A stretch of 10,132 nt of DNA from Reyranella sp. (GTDB lineage Bacteria > Pseudomonadota > Alphaproteobacteria > Reyranellales > Reyranellaceae): positions 1 to 10,132 of the forward strand of contig SCVT01000507.1 in NCBI GenBank assembly GCA_004296815.1, in the 5' to 3' direction. Of this stretch, positions 1 to 5,713 are shown one piece after another (the stretch's first letter is position 1; each line of letters begins with the position of its first letter). The translations under genes and the position numbers were made by a program. The notes under the pieces were generated by a model, which searched no databases, was not told the DNA's origin, and was given only the letters and a program-made list of their open reading frames with translations.

Positions 1-263
1 TGCTCGCGGTCGTCGACCACGAGACCGACGCGACCGCGCAGCACCTGCGCGGGCCCGCCGGTCGGCAAGTGGAACTGGCTCTTGCCGACGTTGATCCACA
101 TGTTGTCGATGCTGGTCATCATGTACGGGTCGCGCGTGAGGCCGAGCCCGCTCACGTAGAACAGCGTCGCCAGCCCCTGGTCCTCGACCCTGAGGTTGAC
201 GTGCTCCAACGCCACGATATTGCCGACGTCCTCGGCGCTGCGGTCGTACTGCTTCTGCTGCAT
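1..263 (-). CDS. VOC-fold (glyoxalase/bleomycin-resistance-like) protein, N-terminal part
   Basis: Only the first 87 codons are in the window; the gene runs off the left edge. The start ATG at 263 is well placed: GGAGG (bases 272-276) lies 8 bases upstream. The visible protein has the opening of a vicinal-oxygen-chelate fold: a beta strand with EHVNLRV (His21 a candidate metal ligand), a helix ending in FYVSGLGLTRDPY (residues 35-47), then MWINVGKSQFHLP (residues 55-67) and a strand RVGLVVDD. VOC proteins bind a divalent metal and include glyoxalases, extradiol dioxygenases and resistance proteins. The substrate cannot be told from this fragment. The gene follows the universal stress gene on the same strand after 54 bases, so the two may be co-transcribed. 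The fold is fairly sure; the reaction is unknown. Confidence 0.72.
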   Translation of the reverse strand, partial: MQQKQYDRSAEDVGNIVALEHVNLRVEDQGLATLFYVSGLGLTRDPYMMTSIDNMWINVGKSQFHLPTGGPAQVLRGRVGLVVDDRE

Positions 264-317
264 CACTGCGGCCTCCGTCAGGAGACTATGGGCATTCGCC
301 GCCAGTGCGCCAAGCCA

Positions 318-1115
318 CTAGTGCGCCAGGAGGAGCGGCACCGGGCAGGAGGAGATCACCTTGGCGGTGGCGCCGCCCAGGCCCAGGAAATTCGAGAGGC
401 CGCCATGGCCGTAGGCGCCCATGACCAGCAGCTCGGCGCCCTGGGCGCGGGCAATGTCGATGAGCGCGCGGCCGCGGGCGCGGCCGGAGAGATCGTGATG
501 GTCGCTCGTCGTCACCTCGACCTTCACGCCGTGACGGGCGAACCAGGTCAACAAGCCCGCCGTCTCGCCGGACGCCACCACCGTCACCTTCGAGGCCTTC
601 TCGAGGAAGGGCATGGCGTAGTCCACGGCGCGCGCGGCCTGCTGGCTGCCGTTCCAGGCAACGACCACGTTGGACAGGCTCTGCTTCTCGAGGCGCGGCG
701 GCGCGATCAGCACCGGCCGGGCGCACTCGTAGAGGGCCGCCTTCACCGTCTCGGGCGCGATGTTGTCAGGATCGGTGCCGGGGCGGCCGATCACCAGCAG
801 GTCGGCGAAGCGGCCGAGCTTCACGAGCTGGGCCAGGCTCACGCCCTCGACGTCGGTCAGCGATCCGCCCGCGAGCTGCTGGATCTCCTTCCAGGCGCGC
901 CGCGACTCGCGCTCGCGCTCGGCCAGACGATCGTCGGCGATCTTGCCCATGAAGGGCATCGACTGGCTGGTGATGTCGAGCTCGTGCCGCCGGCCCTCGG
1001 CGAAATGGATGGCGTCGACCGTGCCGTCGAACAGCGCCGCCGCCCGGACGGCGAGCCGGAACGACGGGACAGCGTCGGGACCGCCCTCGGAAATGGCCAG
1101 GATGTTCTTCGGCAT
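318..1115 (-). CDS. Universal stress protein, tandem UspA domains
   Basis: A 265-residue protein, about twice the length of a single Usp domain. Domain 1 (about residues 2-139) opens with KNILAISEGG and ends with ADLLVIGRPG and RPVLIAPP. Domain 2 (about 148-265) opens with NVVVAWNGS, the usual first strand and loop, and ends with LLVMGAYGHGG...GGATAKVISSCPVPLLLAH. The glycine-rich ATP-binding signature (normally G-2x-G-9x-G-[S/T]) is recognisable at residues 233-250 but has one extra residue between the second and third glycines. Domain 1 lacks it, as is common in tandem forms, so probably only the second half can bind nucleotide. Usp proteins are cytoplasmic and are induced by starvation, redox or membrane stress. 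The start is supported by GGGGAG (1121-1126) 5 bases upstream. A perfect palindrome sits 44 bases before the start. Confidence 0.93.
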   Translation of the reverse strand: MPKNILAISEGGPDAVPSFRLAVRAAALFDGTVDAIHFAEGRRHELDITSQSMPFMGKIADDRLAERERESRRAWKEIQQLAGGSLTDVEGVSLAQLVKLGRFADLLVIGRPGTDPDNIAPETVKAALYECARPVLIAPPRLEKQSLSNVVVAWNGSQQAARAVDYAMPFLEKASKVTVVASGETAGLLTWFARHGVKVEVTTSDHHDLSGRARGRALIDIARAQGAELLVMGAYGHGGLSNFLGLGGATAKVISSCPVPLLLAH

Positions 1116-1158
1116 CGGTACTCCCCTGCCGCCTGACTAGCACATCTGCAGCGGCTTG

Positions 1159-1182
1159 CGATAAAGCGGGCCCGCTTTATCG
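1159..1182. promoter_or_regulatory. Perfect 24-bp palindrome, possible operator
   Basis: The half-site CGATAAAGCGGG is followed directly by its exact reverse complement, with no spacer and no mismatch. It lies 44 bases upstream of the universal stress gene start, where a promoter would be expected. No T-run follows on either strand, so it does not look like an intrinsic terminator. A dimeric regulator binding site is the simplest reading. The regulator is not identifiable from the sequence. Confidence 0.5.
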
Positions 1183-1224
1183 GAAACGCATCAAGTCGGG
1201 CATCTCCGCCTTCGGCATCGTGCC

Positions 1225-1245
1225 TTTGGCCGATGCCCGGCCAAA
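1225..1245 (-). terminator. Hairpin 12 bases after ybaK, possible terminator
   Basis: TTTGGCC and GGCCAAA form a perfect 7-bp stem around a 7-base loop, starting 12 bases beyond the ybaK stop codon. No U-run follows in the direction of ybaK, so this is not a classical intrinsic terminator. It could still stall polymerase or protect the 3' end of the mRNA. A competing stem (1214-1220 with 1231-1237) uses some of the same bases. Confidence 0.35.
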
Positions 1246-1257
1246 CGCACGACGCTT

Positions 1258-1731
1258 TTAGGCCACCAACGGCGCGACCACGGCCTTCACGGCAGCGACG
1301 GCATCCTTCGGGGCGAGGCGCACCTGCAGGCCGCGCTGGCCGCCGTTCATGTAGACGGCGTCGTGCGCCATCGCCTCCGCCTCGACGGCGGTACGCACGG
1401 CGCGCATCTGGCCGAACGGGCTGATGCCGCCCACCTTGTAGCCGGTCATGCGCTCGGCATCGGCGGGCTTCATCATCGCGGCCGACTTTCCGCCGAAGGC
1501 GGCGGCGAGCTTCTTCATCGAGACCTCGCGGTCGGACGGCACAATCACGCAGGCGGGCTTGCCGTCGACCAGGGTCATCAGCGTCTTGAGCACGCGGCCC
1601 GGCGGCTCGCCCAGCGCCTCGGCCGCCTGCAGGCCGACGCTGTCGGCGTCGGGATCGTAGTCGTAGACATGGACGGTGAAGGCGACGCCCGCCTGTTCGA
1701 GCGCTTTCGTGGCGCGGGTGACCTTGGACAT
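1258..1731 (-). CDS. ybaK: Cys-tRNA(Pro)/Cys-tRNA(Cys) deacylase, YbaK/EbsC family
   Basis: A 157-residue, single-domain protein of normal length for YbaK. This family hydrolyses cysteine mischarged onto tRNA(Pro) by prolyl-tRNA synthetase, a trans-editing step in the cytoplasm. Visible hallmarks are the N-terminal TRATKALEQAGVAFTVH, the VLKTL segment whose Lys49 matches the conserved catalytic-site lysine of the family, VIVPSDREVSMKKLA (residues 62-76), and the diagnostic VGGISPFGQ loop (residues 100-108). The start ATG lies 8 bases after the cyclase stop. An AAGAAGAGG stretch just upstream overlaps the end of the cyclase gene and sits very close to the ATG, suggesting translational coupling. 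The identity is secure. The link to the cyclase is positional only. Confidence 0.95.
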   Translation of the reverse strand: MSKVTRATKALEQAGVAFTVHVYDYDPDADSVGLQAAEALGEPPGRVLKTLMTLVDGKPACVIVPSDREVSMKKLAAAFGGKSAAMMKPADAERMTGYKVGGISPFGQMRAVRTAVEAEAMAHDAVYMNGGQRGLQVRLAPKDAVAAVKAVVAPLVA

Positions 1732-1739
1732 GCCTCTTC

Positions 1740-3119
1740 TTACGGCAATCCGGCGTCGCTCGCCTTCACGACGACGGCCTCGACCGGCTCGACCCGTCCC
1801 TCGATCGGCACCGCGCCGACGGCCCGGAAGCGGGCGGCATCACGCGCCGCGAAGGCGGCCGATTGCACGGCGCCCGCCAGCGTCTCCGCACTGGCGACGA
1901 TCGCGGCATCGTGGCGGCGCGCGAGCTGCTCCAGCCGGCTCGCCACGTTCACCGTGTCGCCGACGGCGGAGTATTCGAGCCGGTTGCGGCTGCCGATGGC
2001 GCCCATCAGCACCGGGCCGACATGGACGCCGACGGCGATGCGCACGGCCGGCAGGCCGCGCGTGCGGCGGCCGCGGTTCCACTCCTCGACGGCGCGCACC
2101 ATGTCGAGCGCGCAGAGCAGCGCACGCGCCTCGTCGTCGGGGTGCGGGTCGGGCGTGCCGAAGGTCGCCATGACGCCGTCGCCGATGAACTTGTCGAGCG
2201 TGCCGCCGTGGCGAAAGATGCAGGCCGCCATGTGCTCGTGGAAGACGCGCAGGAAGTCGATCGTGCGTTGCGGCGGCTCGCCCTCCATCAGGCGCGTGAA
2301 GCCCACGATGTCGGCGAACAGCACCGCGGCGCGGCCCTCGCGGCCGGATTCGAAATCGTGGCCGGCGGCGGCGAGACGGTCGACCAGGTTGGGCGAGAAA
2401 TAGCGCGCCAGGCTGTTGCGCTCGCCCTCGGCCAGCAGCGTGCGGCCGAGATGGGCGCGGGCGCGCCACACCGCCAGCGCCACGAAGCCGGTGCAGAGCG
2501 CCATGAAGATGAGCTGCTGGATCAGGAAGGCCTCGGGCGTGACGAAGCCCGGGCCGATCAGCTTGGCGAACAGCGCCTTGGCGACCTGCCAGGGCTGCGG
2601 CACGGCCAGCAGATCGACGCCGGCGGTGCGCGCCTGGTCGAGCGCGGTCCACAGGAAGCTGCCGACCAGCGCGACCAGCGAGGCGGCGCCCGTCAGGATG
2701 ACGGTGCGCGCCGAGTAGCTGAGCGCGCTCGCGGTGAGATAGATCACGAGATAGAGGAAGAGCGAGCGGCGGCCGAACACCTGCTCGAGCCACAGCGCGC
2801 CGTCGGGTGCGCCGGGGATGGGGACGAGAGTCGCGATGGCGATCACGGTGACGTCGACCACCGTGACCACGAACTGGATGGCCTTGCTCCACGGCGAGGC
2901 GCGCGTCGCGTAGACGAGCCCGGCGGTCGCCATCATCGTGACGCACGCACCGACGCCGACACCGACGCGCATCGGCCCGGCCGCCAGCATCAGCCACAGC
3001 GCCACCGAGCCCAGCGCCACGAGGCGGCCTTTGAAGGCGAGCGCCTGGCCGTTCTGTTCCTCTTCGCGCAGGCGGAGTGCCAGGCGCACATCGGCGCCGT
3101 CGATGGTTTGGGCTGACAT
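1740..3119 (-). CDS. Membrane class III adenylate/guanylate cyclase with six N-terminal helices
   Basis: A 459-residue protein read from the ATG at 3119. It has a short cytoplasmic N-terminus, six likely membrane helices (about residues 33-50, 52-71, 81-102, 118-136, 139-157 and 198-218), a linker, and a C-terminal class III cyclase domain (about 262-440). Catalytic residues are visible: metal-binding Asp270 (FADIVGFT) and Asp314 (KFIGDG), purine-contacting Lys310, and transition-state Asn391 and Arg395 (NVASR). The second purine-contact position, Asp in classical forms, is Ser384 (LEYSAVGD), as in class IIIb enzymes. It should make cAMP from ATP as a homodimer; cGMP production is less likely. 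The frame stays open to a GTG at 3170, but that adds 17 residues unlike the family. Neither start has a strong ribosome site. It probably forms an operon with ybaK. Confidence 0.9.
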   Translation of the reverse strand: MSAQTIDGADVRLALRLREEEQNGQALAFKGRLVALGSVALWLMLAAGPMRVGVGVGACVTMMATAGLVYATRASPWSKAIQFVVTVVDVTVIAIATLVPIPGAPDGALWLEQVFGRRSLFLYLVIYLTASALSYSARTVILTGAASLVALVGSFLWTALDQARTAGVDLLAVPQPWQVAKALFAKLIGPGFVTPEAFLIQQLIFMALCTGFVALAVWRARAHLGRTLLAEGERNSLARYFSPNLVDRLAAAGHDFESGREGRAAVLFADIVGFTRLMEGEPPQRTIDFLRVFHEHMAACIFRHGGTLDKFIGDGVMATFGTPDPHPDDEARALLCALDMVRAVEEWNRGRRTRGLPAVRIAVGVHVGPVLMGAIGSRNRLEYSAVGDTVNVASRLEQLARRHDAAIVASAETLAGAVQSAAFAARDAARFRAVGAVPIEGRVEPVEAVVVKASDAGLP

Positions 3120-3196
3120 GAGGTCCGTGCGGGTTGTGAGGGGTGTCGCGACGTACACCCGAACGCGCACGCCGTGAACATTCTTCCGCTCATGAT

Positions 3197-3217
3197 GACC
3201 TGAATGTGATTCAGGTC
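3197..3217. promoter_or_regulatory. 9-3-9 perfect inverted repeat, possible operator
   Basis: GACCTGAAT and ATTCAGGTC are exact reverse complements separated by GTG. The centre is 88 bases upstream of the cyclase ATG and about 150 bases upstream of the 101-residue gene. No T-run follows on either strand, so a terminator is unlikely. A site for a dimeric repressor or activator controlling one or both divergent genes is the best guess. The cognate regulator is unknown. Confidence 0.45.
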
Positions 3218-3346
3218 TTCGCAGGCACCGCGAACGAATTTCGTGTGCCCGGCAGCGAACCGAACTTGTCCCGACCGGTCACCGGAAAGTCACACGCAGC
3301 GGCGGGCACGGTGTGAAATCTGGGCGGGCTGCAATCATGGACAGAT

Positions 3347-3351
3347 GGGGA
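3347..3351 (+). promoter_or_regulatory. Ribosome binding site that sets the start of the 101-residue protein
   Basis: GGGGA lies 8 bases before the ATG at 3360. The in-frame ATG at 3345 overlaps this site and has no good Shine-Dalgarno sequence of its own. The start at 3360 is therefore preferred. Confidence 0.55.
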
Positions 3352-3359
3352 AACCGGAC

Positions 3360-3665
3360 ATGGCCAGATACTCCCTGGAGGAAAAGGAGCAGGTGCATTC
3401 CGTCTTCGGCACGATCCTCGACAAGCTCGACACGATGGAGCGGCAGCCAGACAGCTGGGAAGAGAGCCACCTGGTCCACGCGCTGAGCTACATGGAGTCG
3501 GGCGTCTACGATCGCGCGCGCACGGCGCTGTCGGACTGCGTGACGCCGATCGCCGAGCGCTCGACATGGCGCGCCAACCAGCTCGAGCGCAACCCGCGCC
3601 GCTATCACGTCTCGCGGCTCAGGCAACGGCTCGAGCAGGTGATCGTCGAGGCAAGACAGCGCTAG
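3360..3665 (+). CDS. Small helical protein of unknown function, 101 residues
   Basis: I do not recognise this protein. It has no signal peptide, no membrane helix and one cysteine (Cys60). The sequence is hydrophilic and looks almost entirely alpha-helical. The first 60 residues are rich in Asp and Glu (SLEEKEQVHSVFGTILDKLD, then DSWEESHLVHALSYMESG). The last 33 are strongly basic, with nine arginines including NPRRYHVSRLRQRLEQ. That charge split suggests self-association or binding to a nucleic acid or an acidic partner, but this is inference. The frame continues upstream to 3243; that part reads as Cys- and Arg-rich noise, and the start at 3360 has a GGGGA site. Codon use resembles its neighbours and the frame ends cleanly, so a real gene is likely. 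Its stop overlaps the stop of the convergent hydrolase gene. Confidence 0.72.
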   Translation: MARYSLEEKEQVHSVFGTILDKLDTMERQPDSWEESHLVHALSYMESGVYDRARTALSDCVTPIAERSTWRANQLERNPRRYHVSRLRQRLEQVIVEARQR

Positions 3666-4489
3666 AGGCGCTTCTCCAGCCAGCCGAGGATCTCGGCCAT
3701 CACGCCTTCCTTGCCGATATCGTTCAGCAGGTCGTGGAAGTGACCCTCGTAGAGCTTGAGGGTCTTGTCCTTCGAGCCGACCGTGTCGAAGAAGAACTGG
3801 CTGCCGGCCGGCACGGTCGCCTTGTCCTCGGTGCCGTGCATGATGAAGACCGGGATGGTGATGGTCGGGAACTCCTCGCGCAGGCGTTCGTCGGCCCGCA
3901 CCAGGGCCGCGACCGTGGCGGCGGGCTGCGACTCGTGCGCCGTCAGCGGATCGGCATCGAGCGCGGCAAGCGCCACGGGATCGCGCGTGAAGTCCTTCAT
4001 CTTGAGCGTCAGCACCGGCAGGCGCGGCGCGATGTGGCTCAGCCCCTTGATGGCGGCGAGCGCGAAGCCCGGCGCCGGCACCTGGAAGGCGAAGCTCTCG
4101 CAGATGAAGCCCGCGAGCTCGGCCTGGTTGTCGAGCACGTAGCTGGCCGACGTGACGCCGCCCGCGCTGTGGCCCAGCAGGAAGGTCTTGAGGCCAGGAT
4201 GGCGCTGCTTGGCGAGACGGATGGTGCCGGCCACGTCGGCGACATAGTCGGCGACGTCCTCGACGTAGAAGCGCTCGCCCTCCGACTTGCCGCGGCCGCG
4301 CAGGTCGAGCGCGTAGGTCGCGAAGCCCGCCTTCGAAAGCTGCTCGGCCGTCCAGGCGTGCTGGCCGCCGTGGCTGTTGACGCCGTGGCAGATCACGACG
4401 ACGGCCTTGGGCTGCCCCGCCGGCAACCAGGACCGGACGTGGATCTTCACCCCGCCCTTGCTCTCGAATGACTCTTCCTTGACGGCCAT
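3662..4489 (-). CDS. Alpha/beta hydrolase, monoacylglycerol-lipase/serine aminopeptidase S33 type
   Basis: A 275-residue cytoplasmic protein with a complete alpha/beta hydrolase plan. It has an oxyanion-hole segment VVICHGVNSHGG (residues 31-42) and DLRGRGKSEGER (62-73), typical of monoacylglycerol lipases and lysophospholipases. The nucleophile elbow is GHSAGG with Ser108. The catalytic acid is probably Asp222 (MHGTEDK), and the catalytic His is probably His252 (YEGHFHDLLND). A lid-like segment lies at about 130-200. The likely reaction is hydrolysis of a monoacylglycerol or similar small ester; the natural substrate is not evident. GGGAG sits 6 bases before the ATG. It follows the YeeE-type permease after 33 bases on the same strand and is probably the last gene of that operon, although a role in sulfur metabolism is not obvious. 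Its stop codon overlaps that of the convergent gene. Confidence 0.92.
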   Translation of the reverse strand: MAVKEESFESKGGVKIHVRSWLPAGQPKAVVVICHGVNSHGGQHAWTAEQLSKAGFATYALDLRGRGKSEGERFYVEDVADYVADVAGTIRLAKQRHPGLKTFLLGHSAGGVTSASYVLDNQAELAGFICESFAFQVPAPGFALAAIKGLSHIAPRLPVLTLKMKDFTRDPVALAALDADPLTAHESQPAATVAALVRADERLREEFPTITIPVFIMHGTEDKATVPAGSQFFFDTVGSKDKTLKLYEGHFHDLLNDIGKEGVMAEILGWLEKRL

Positions 4490-4522
4490 GTCTCACTCCC
4501 GGGCTGATCTATCGATGCAGAC

Positions 4523-5713
4523 CTAGAGCAAACCGCGCGCCACCGCCATTCGACGAAGGATTAGGGACGAGAGCCAGACGCCCCCGAAGCAGAAGAGCGC
4601 GAACACCCAGCCCGATACCGCACCCGCGAAGATGCCCGACAGCAGCACGCCGACGGTGCAGCCCAGCGACACCATCGCGCCCCAGCCCAGCAGCACGCCG
4701 CCCGCGAGGCCGCGCGCGGCTTCGACGACTGTGGGGAGCCGCGGCTTGAATTGGCCGGCGACGAGCGCAGCGGCCAGCGCCCCCAGGATCAGGCCGCCGA
4801 CGAACACGCCGTTGCGCGACAGCAGCGTCTCCTTGAGCGCCGTGGCGCAGCCCGCGAACGTGTCGAGACCCTCGAGGCGCTTCGGCAGCAGGCCGAGCCC
4901 GTCGGCCGCCGTGCGCGACCACGAGCCCAGCTCGGCGGTGACGCCGAGCGGGCCGACGCGCAGGTAGGCGACGGTCGCGAGCGCGCCGACCAGCGCGCCA
5001 CCGACATAGGCCGGCCAGCGGCGGCGGAACACCGAGTCGAACAGCGACGAGGACGCGGGCTCGACCGGCGCGCTTCGGCGCATCAGGAGCAGCGCCAACG
5101 CGGCGAGGATCGCGAGCTGCAGCGCCAGCGAGCCGCCGTAGCCCAGCCAGCGCGGAAGCCACAGGACGGGCGCCTCCTGCACGGCGCGCAGGTAGAGTTC
5201 GTTCCAGGACAGGAAGCCCAGCGCGAAGCCCGCGACGGCGCCCAGCAGCGCGAAGGGCGCGACCGGCGAGCCCTCGCCCAGGCGATAGAGATGCGCGCTG
5301 ATGCAGGAGCCGGACACGGTCATGCCGATGCCGAAGACCAGCGCGCCCAGCGCCAGCACCCAGGAGACCGGACCGATATGCGCCTCGGCCGGCAGGCGCG
5401 TGGGCGACGGCACCGGCATCCAGCCGCCGATCACGGCGTAGGTGCCGAGCAGGCCGACGGCCAGTGCAACCAGGATGCCCAGCAGACCCCGCGGGTCGCG
5501 GCGCTCGATGTAGTCGCGGGCGATGCAGTAGAAGCAGAAGCGCGAGCGCTGCAGCAGGACGCCGAAGGCGCCGCCCAGCAGCAGCGAGAGCGGCAGCGAA
5601 CGGCCGAGCGCGTCGCGCTCCGGCACCTGCAGCACCAGCCAGAAAAACAGCGCCGCGACCCCGAGGGCCGCGGCGATGCTCGTTTTCGGTGGAATGTTTA
5701 CTTGCCCGTCCAC
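4523..5713 (-). CDS. YeeE/YedE (TsuA-like) sulfur or thiosulfate permease
   Basis: A polytopic membrane protein of 396 residues if started at the GTG at 5713. It carries the two-repeat pattern of the YeeE/YedE (DUF395) family: FGVLLQRSRFCFYC (residues 50-63), GIGMTVSGSCISAHLYRLG (128-146), FAGCATALKETLLSRNGV (286-303) and SLGCTVGVLLSGIFAGAVSG (349-368). Cys60, Cys63, Cys137, Cys289 and Cys352 lie in these motifs; characterised TsuA relays thiosulfate through conserved cysteines. The upstream neighbour is an exported rhodanese, which supports a sulfane-sulfur role. The start is uncertain: no ATG lies near the N-terminus. The GTG at 5713 would overlap the rhodanese gene by 16 bases without a clear ribosome site, and an ATT at 5695 directly follows the rhodanese stop. 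No TusA/YeeD-like partner gene is visible here. Confidence 0.9.
   Translation of the reverse strand: MDGQVNIPPKTSIAAALGVAALFFWLVLQVPERDALGRSLPLSLLLGGAFGVLLQRSRFCFYCIARDYIERRDPRGLLGILVALAVGLLGTYAVIGGWMPVPSPTRLPAEAHIGPVSWVLALGALVFGIGMTVSGSCISAHLYRLGEGSPVAPFALLGAVAGFALGFLSWNELYLRAVQEAPVLWLPRWLGYGGSLALQLAILAALALLLMRRSAPVEPASSSLFDSVFRRRWPAYVGGALVGALATVAYLRVGPLGVTAELGSWSRTAADGLGLLPKRLEGLDTFAGCATALKETLLSRNGVFVGGLILGALAAALVAGQFKPRLPTVVEAARGLAGGVLLGWGAMVSLGCTVGVLLSGIFAGAVSGWVFALFCFGGVWLSSLILRRMAVARGLL

Larger units (their letters stand above)
3120..3359. promoter_or_regulatory. Divergent intergenic region between the cyclase and the 101-residue gene
   Basis: This 240-base gap separates two genes reading outwards, so it must hold both promoters. 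I cannot place a convincing -35/-10 pair. The strongest structure is the 9-3-9 inverted repeat at 3197-3217. A shorter ACGAA-T-TTCGT repeat lies at 3234-3244. Short open frames crossing the region look like chance extensions of the flanking genes. Confidence 0.5.

Noticed and set aside
304..328. Nine-base direct repeat AGTGCGCCA around the universal stress stop codon
   Set aside because: It is short, occurs only twice and has no other sign of an attachment site or slippage. It is likely chance.
69..1136. Long plus-strand open frame opposite the VOC and universal stress genes
   Set aside because: It spans two real minus-strand genes and their intergenic gap, with no domain and shadow-like composition.
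1863..3116. Long plus-strand open frame opposite the cyclase
   Set aside because: The cyclase has unmistakable catalytic motifs. The opposite frame has the His/Gln/Arg-rich look of antisense in G+C-rich DNA.
3120..3170. N-terminal extension of the cyclase from a GTG at 3170
   Set aside because: It adds 17 residues with no family character, and the ribosome site-like GGAAGA is 13 bases away. The ATG at 3119 is preferred, though its own ribosome site is also weak.
3290..3316. TCACAC ... GTGTGA inverted pair with a 15-base spacer, considered as a CRP-like site
   Set aside because: The half-sites are in the opposite order to a TGTGA-N6-TCACA site and the spacing is wrong.
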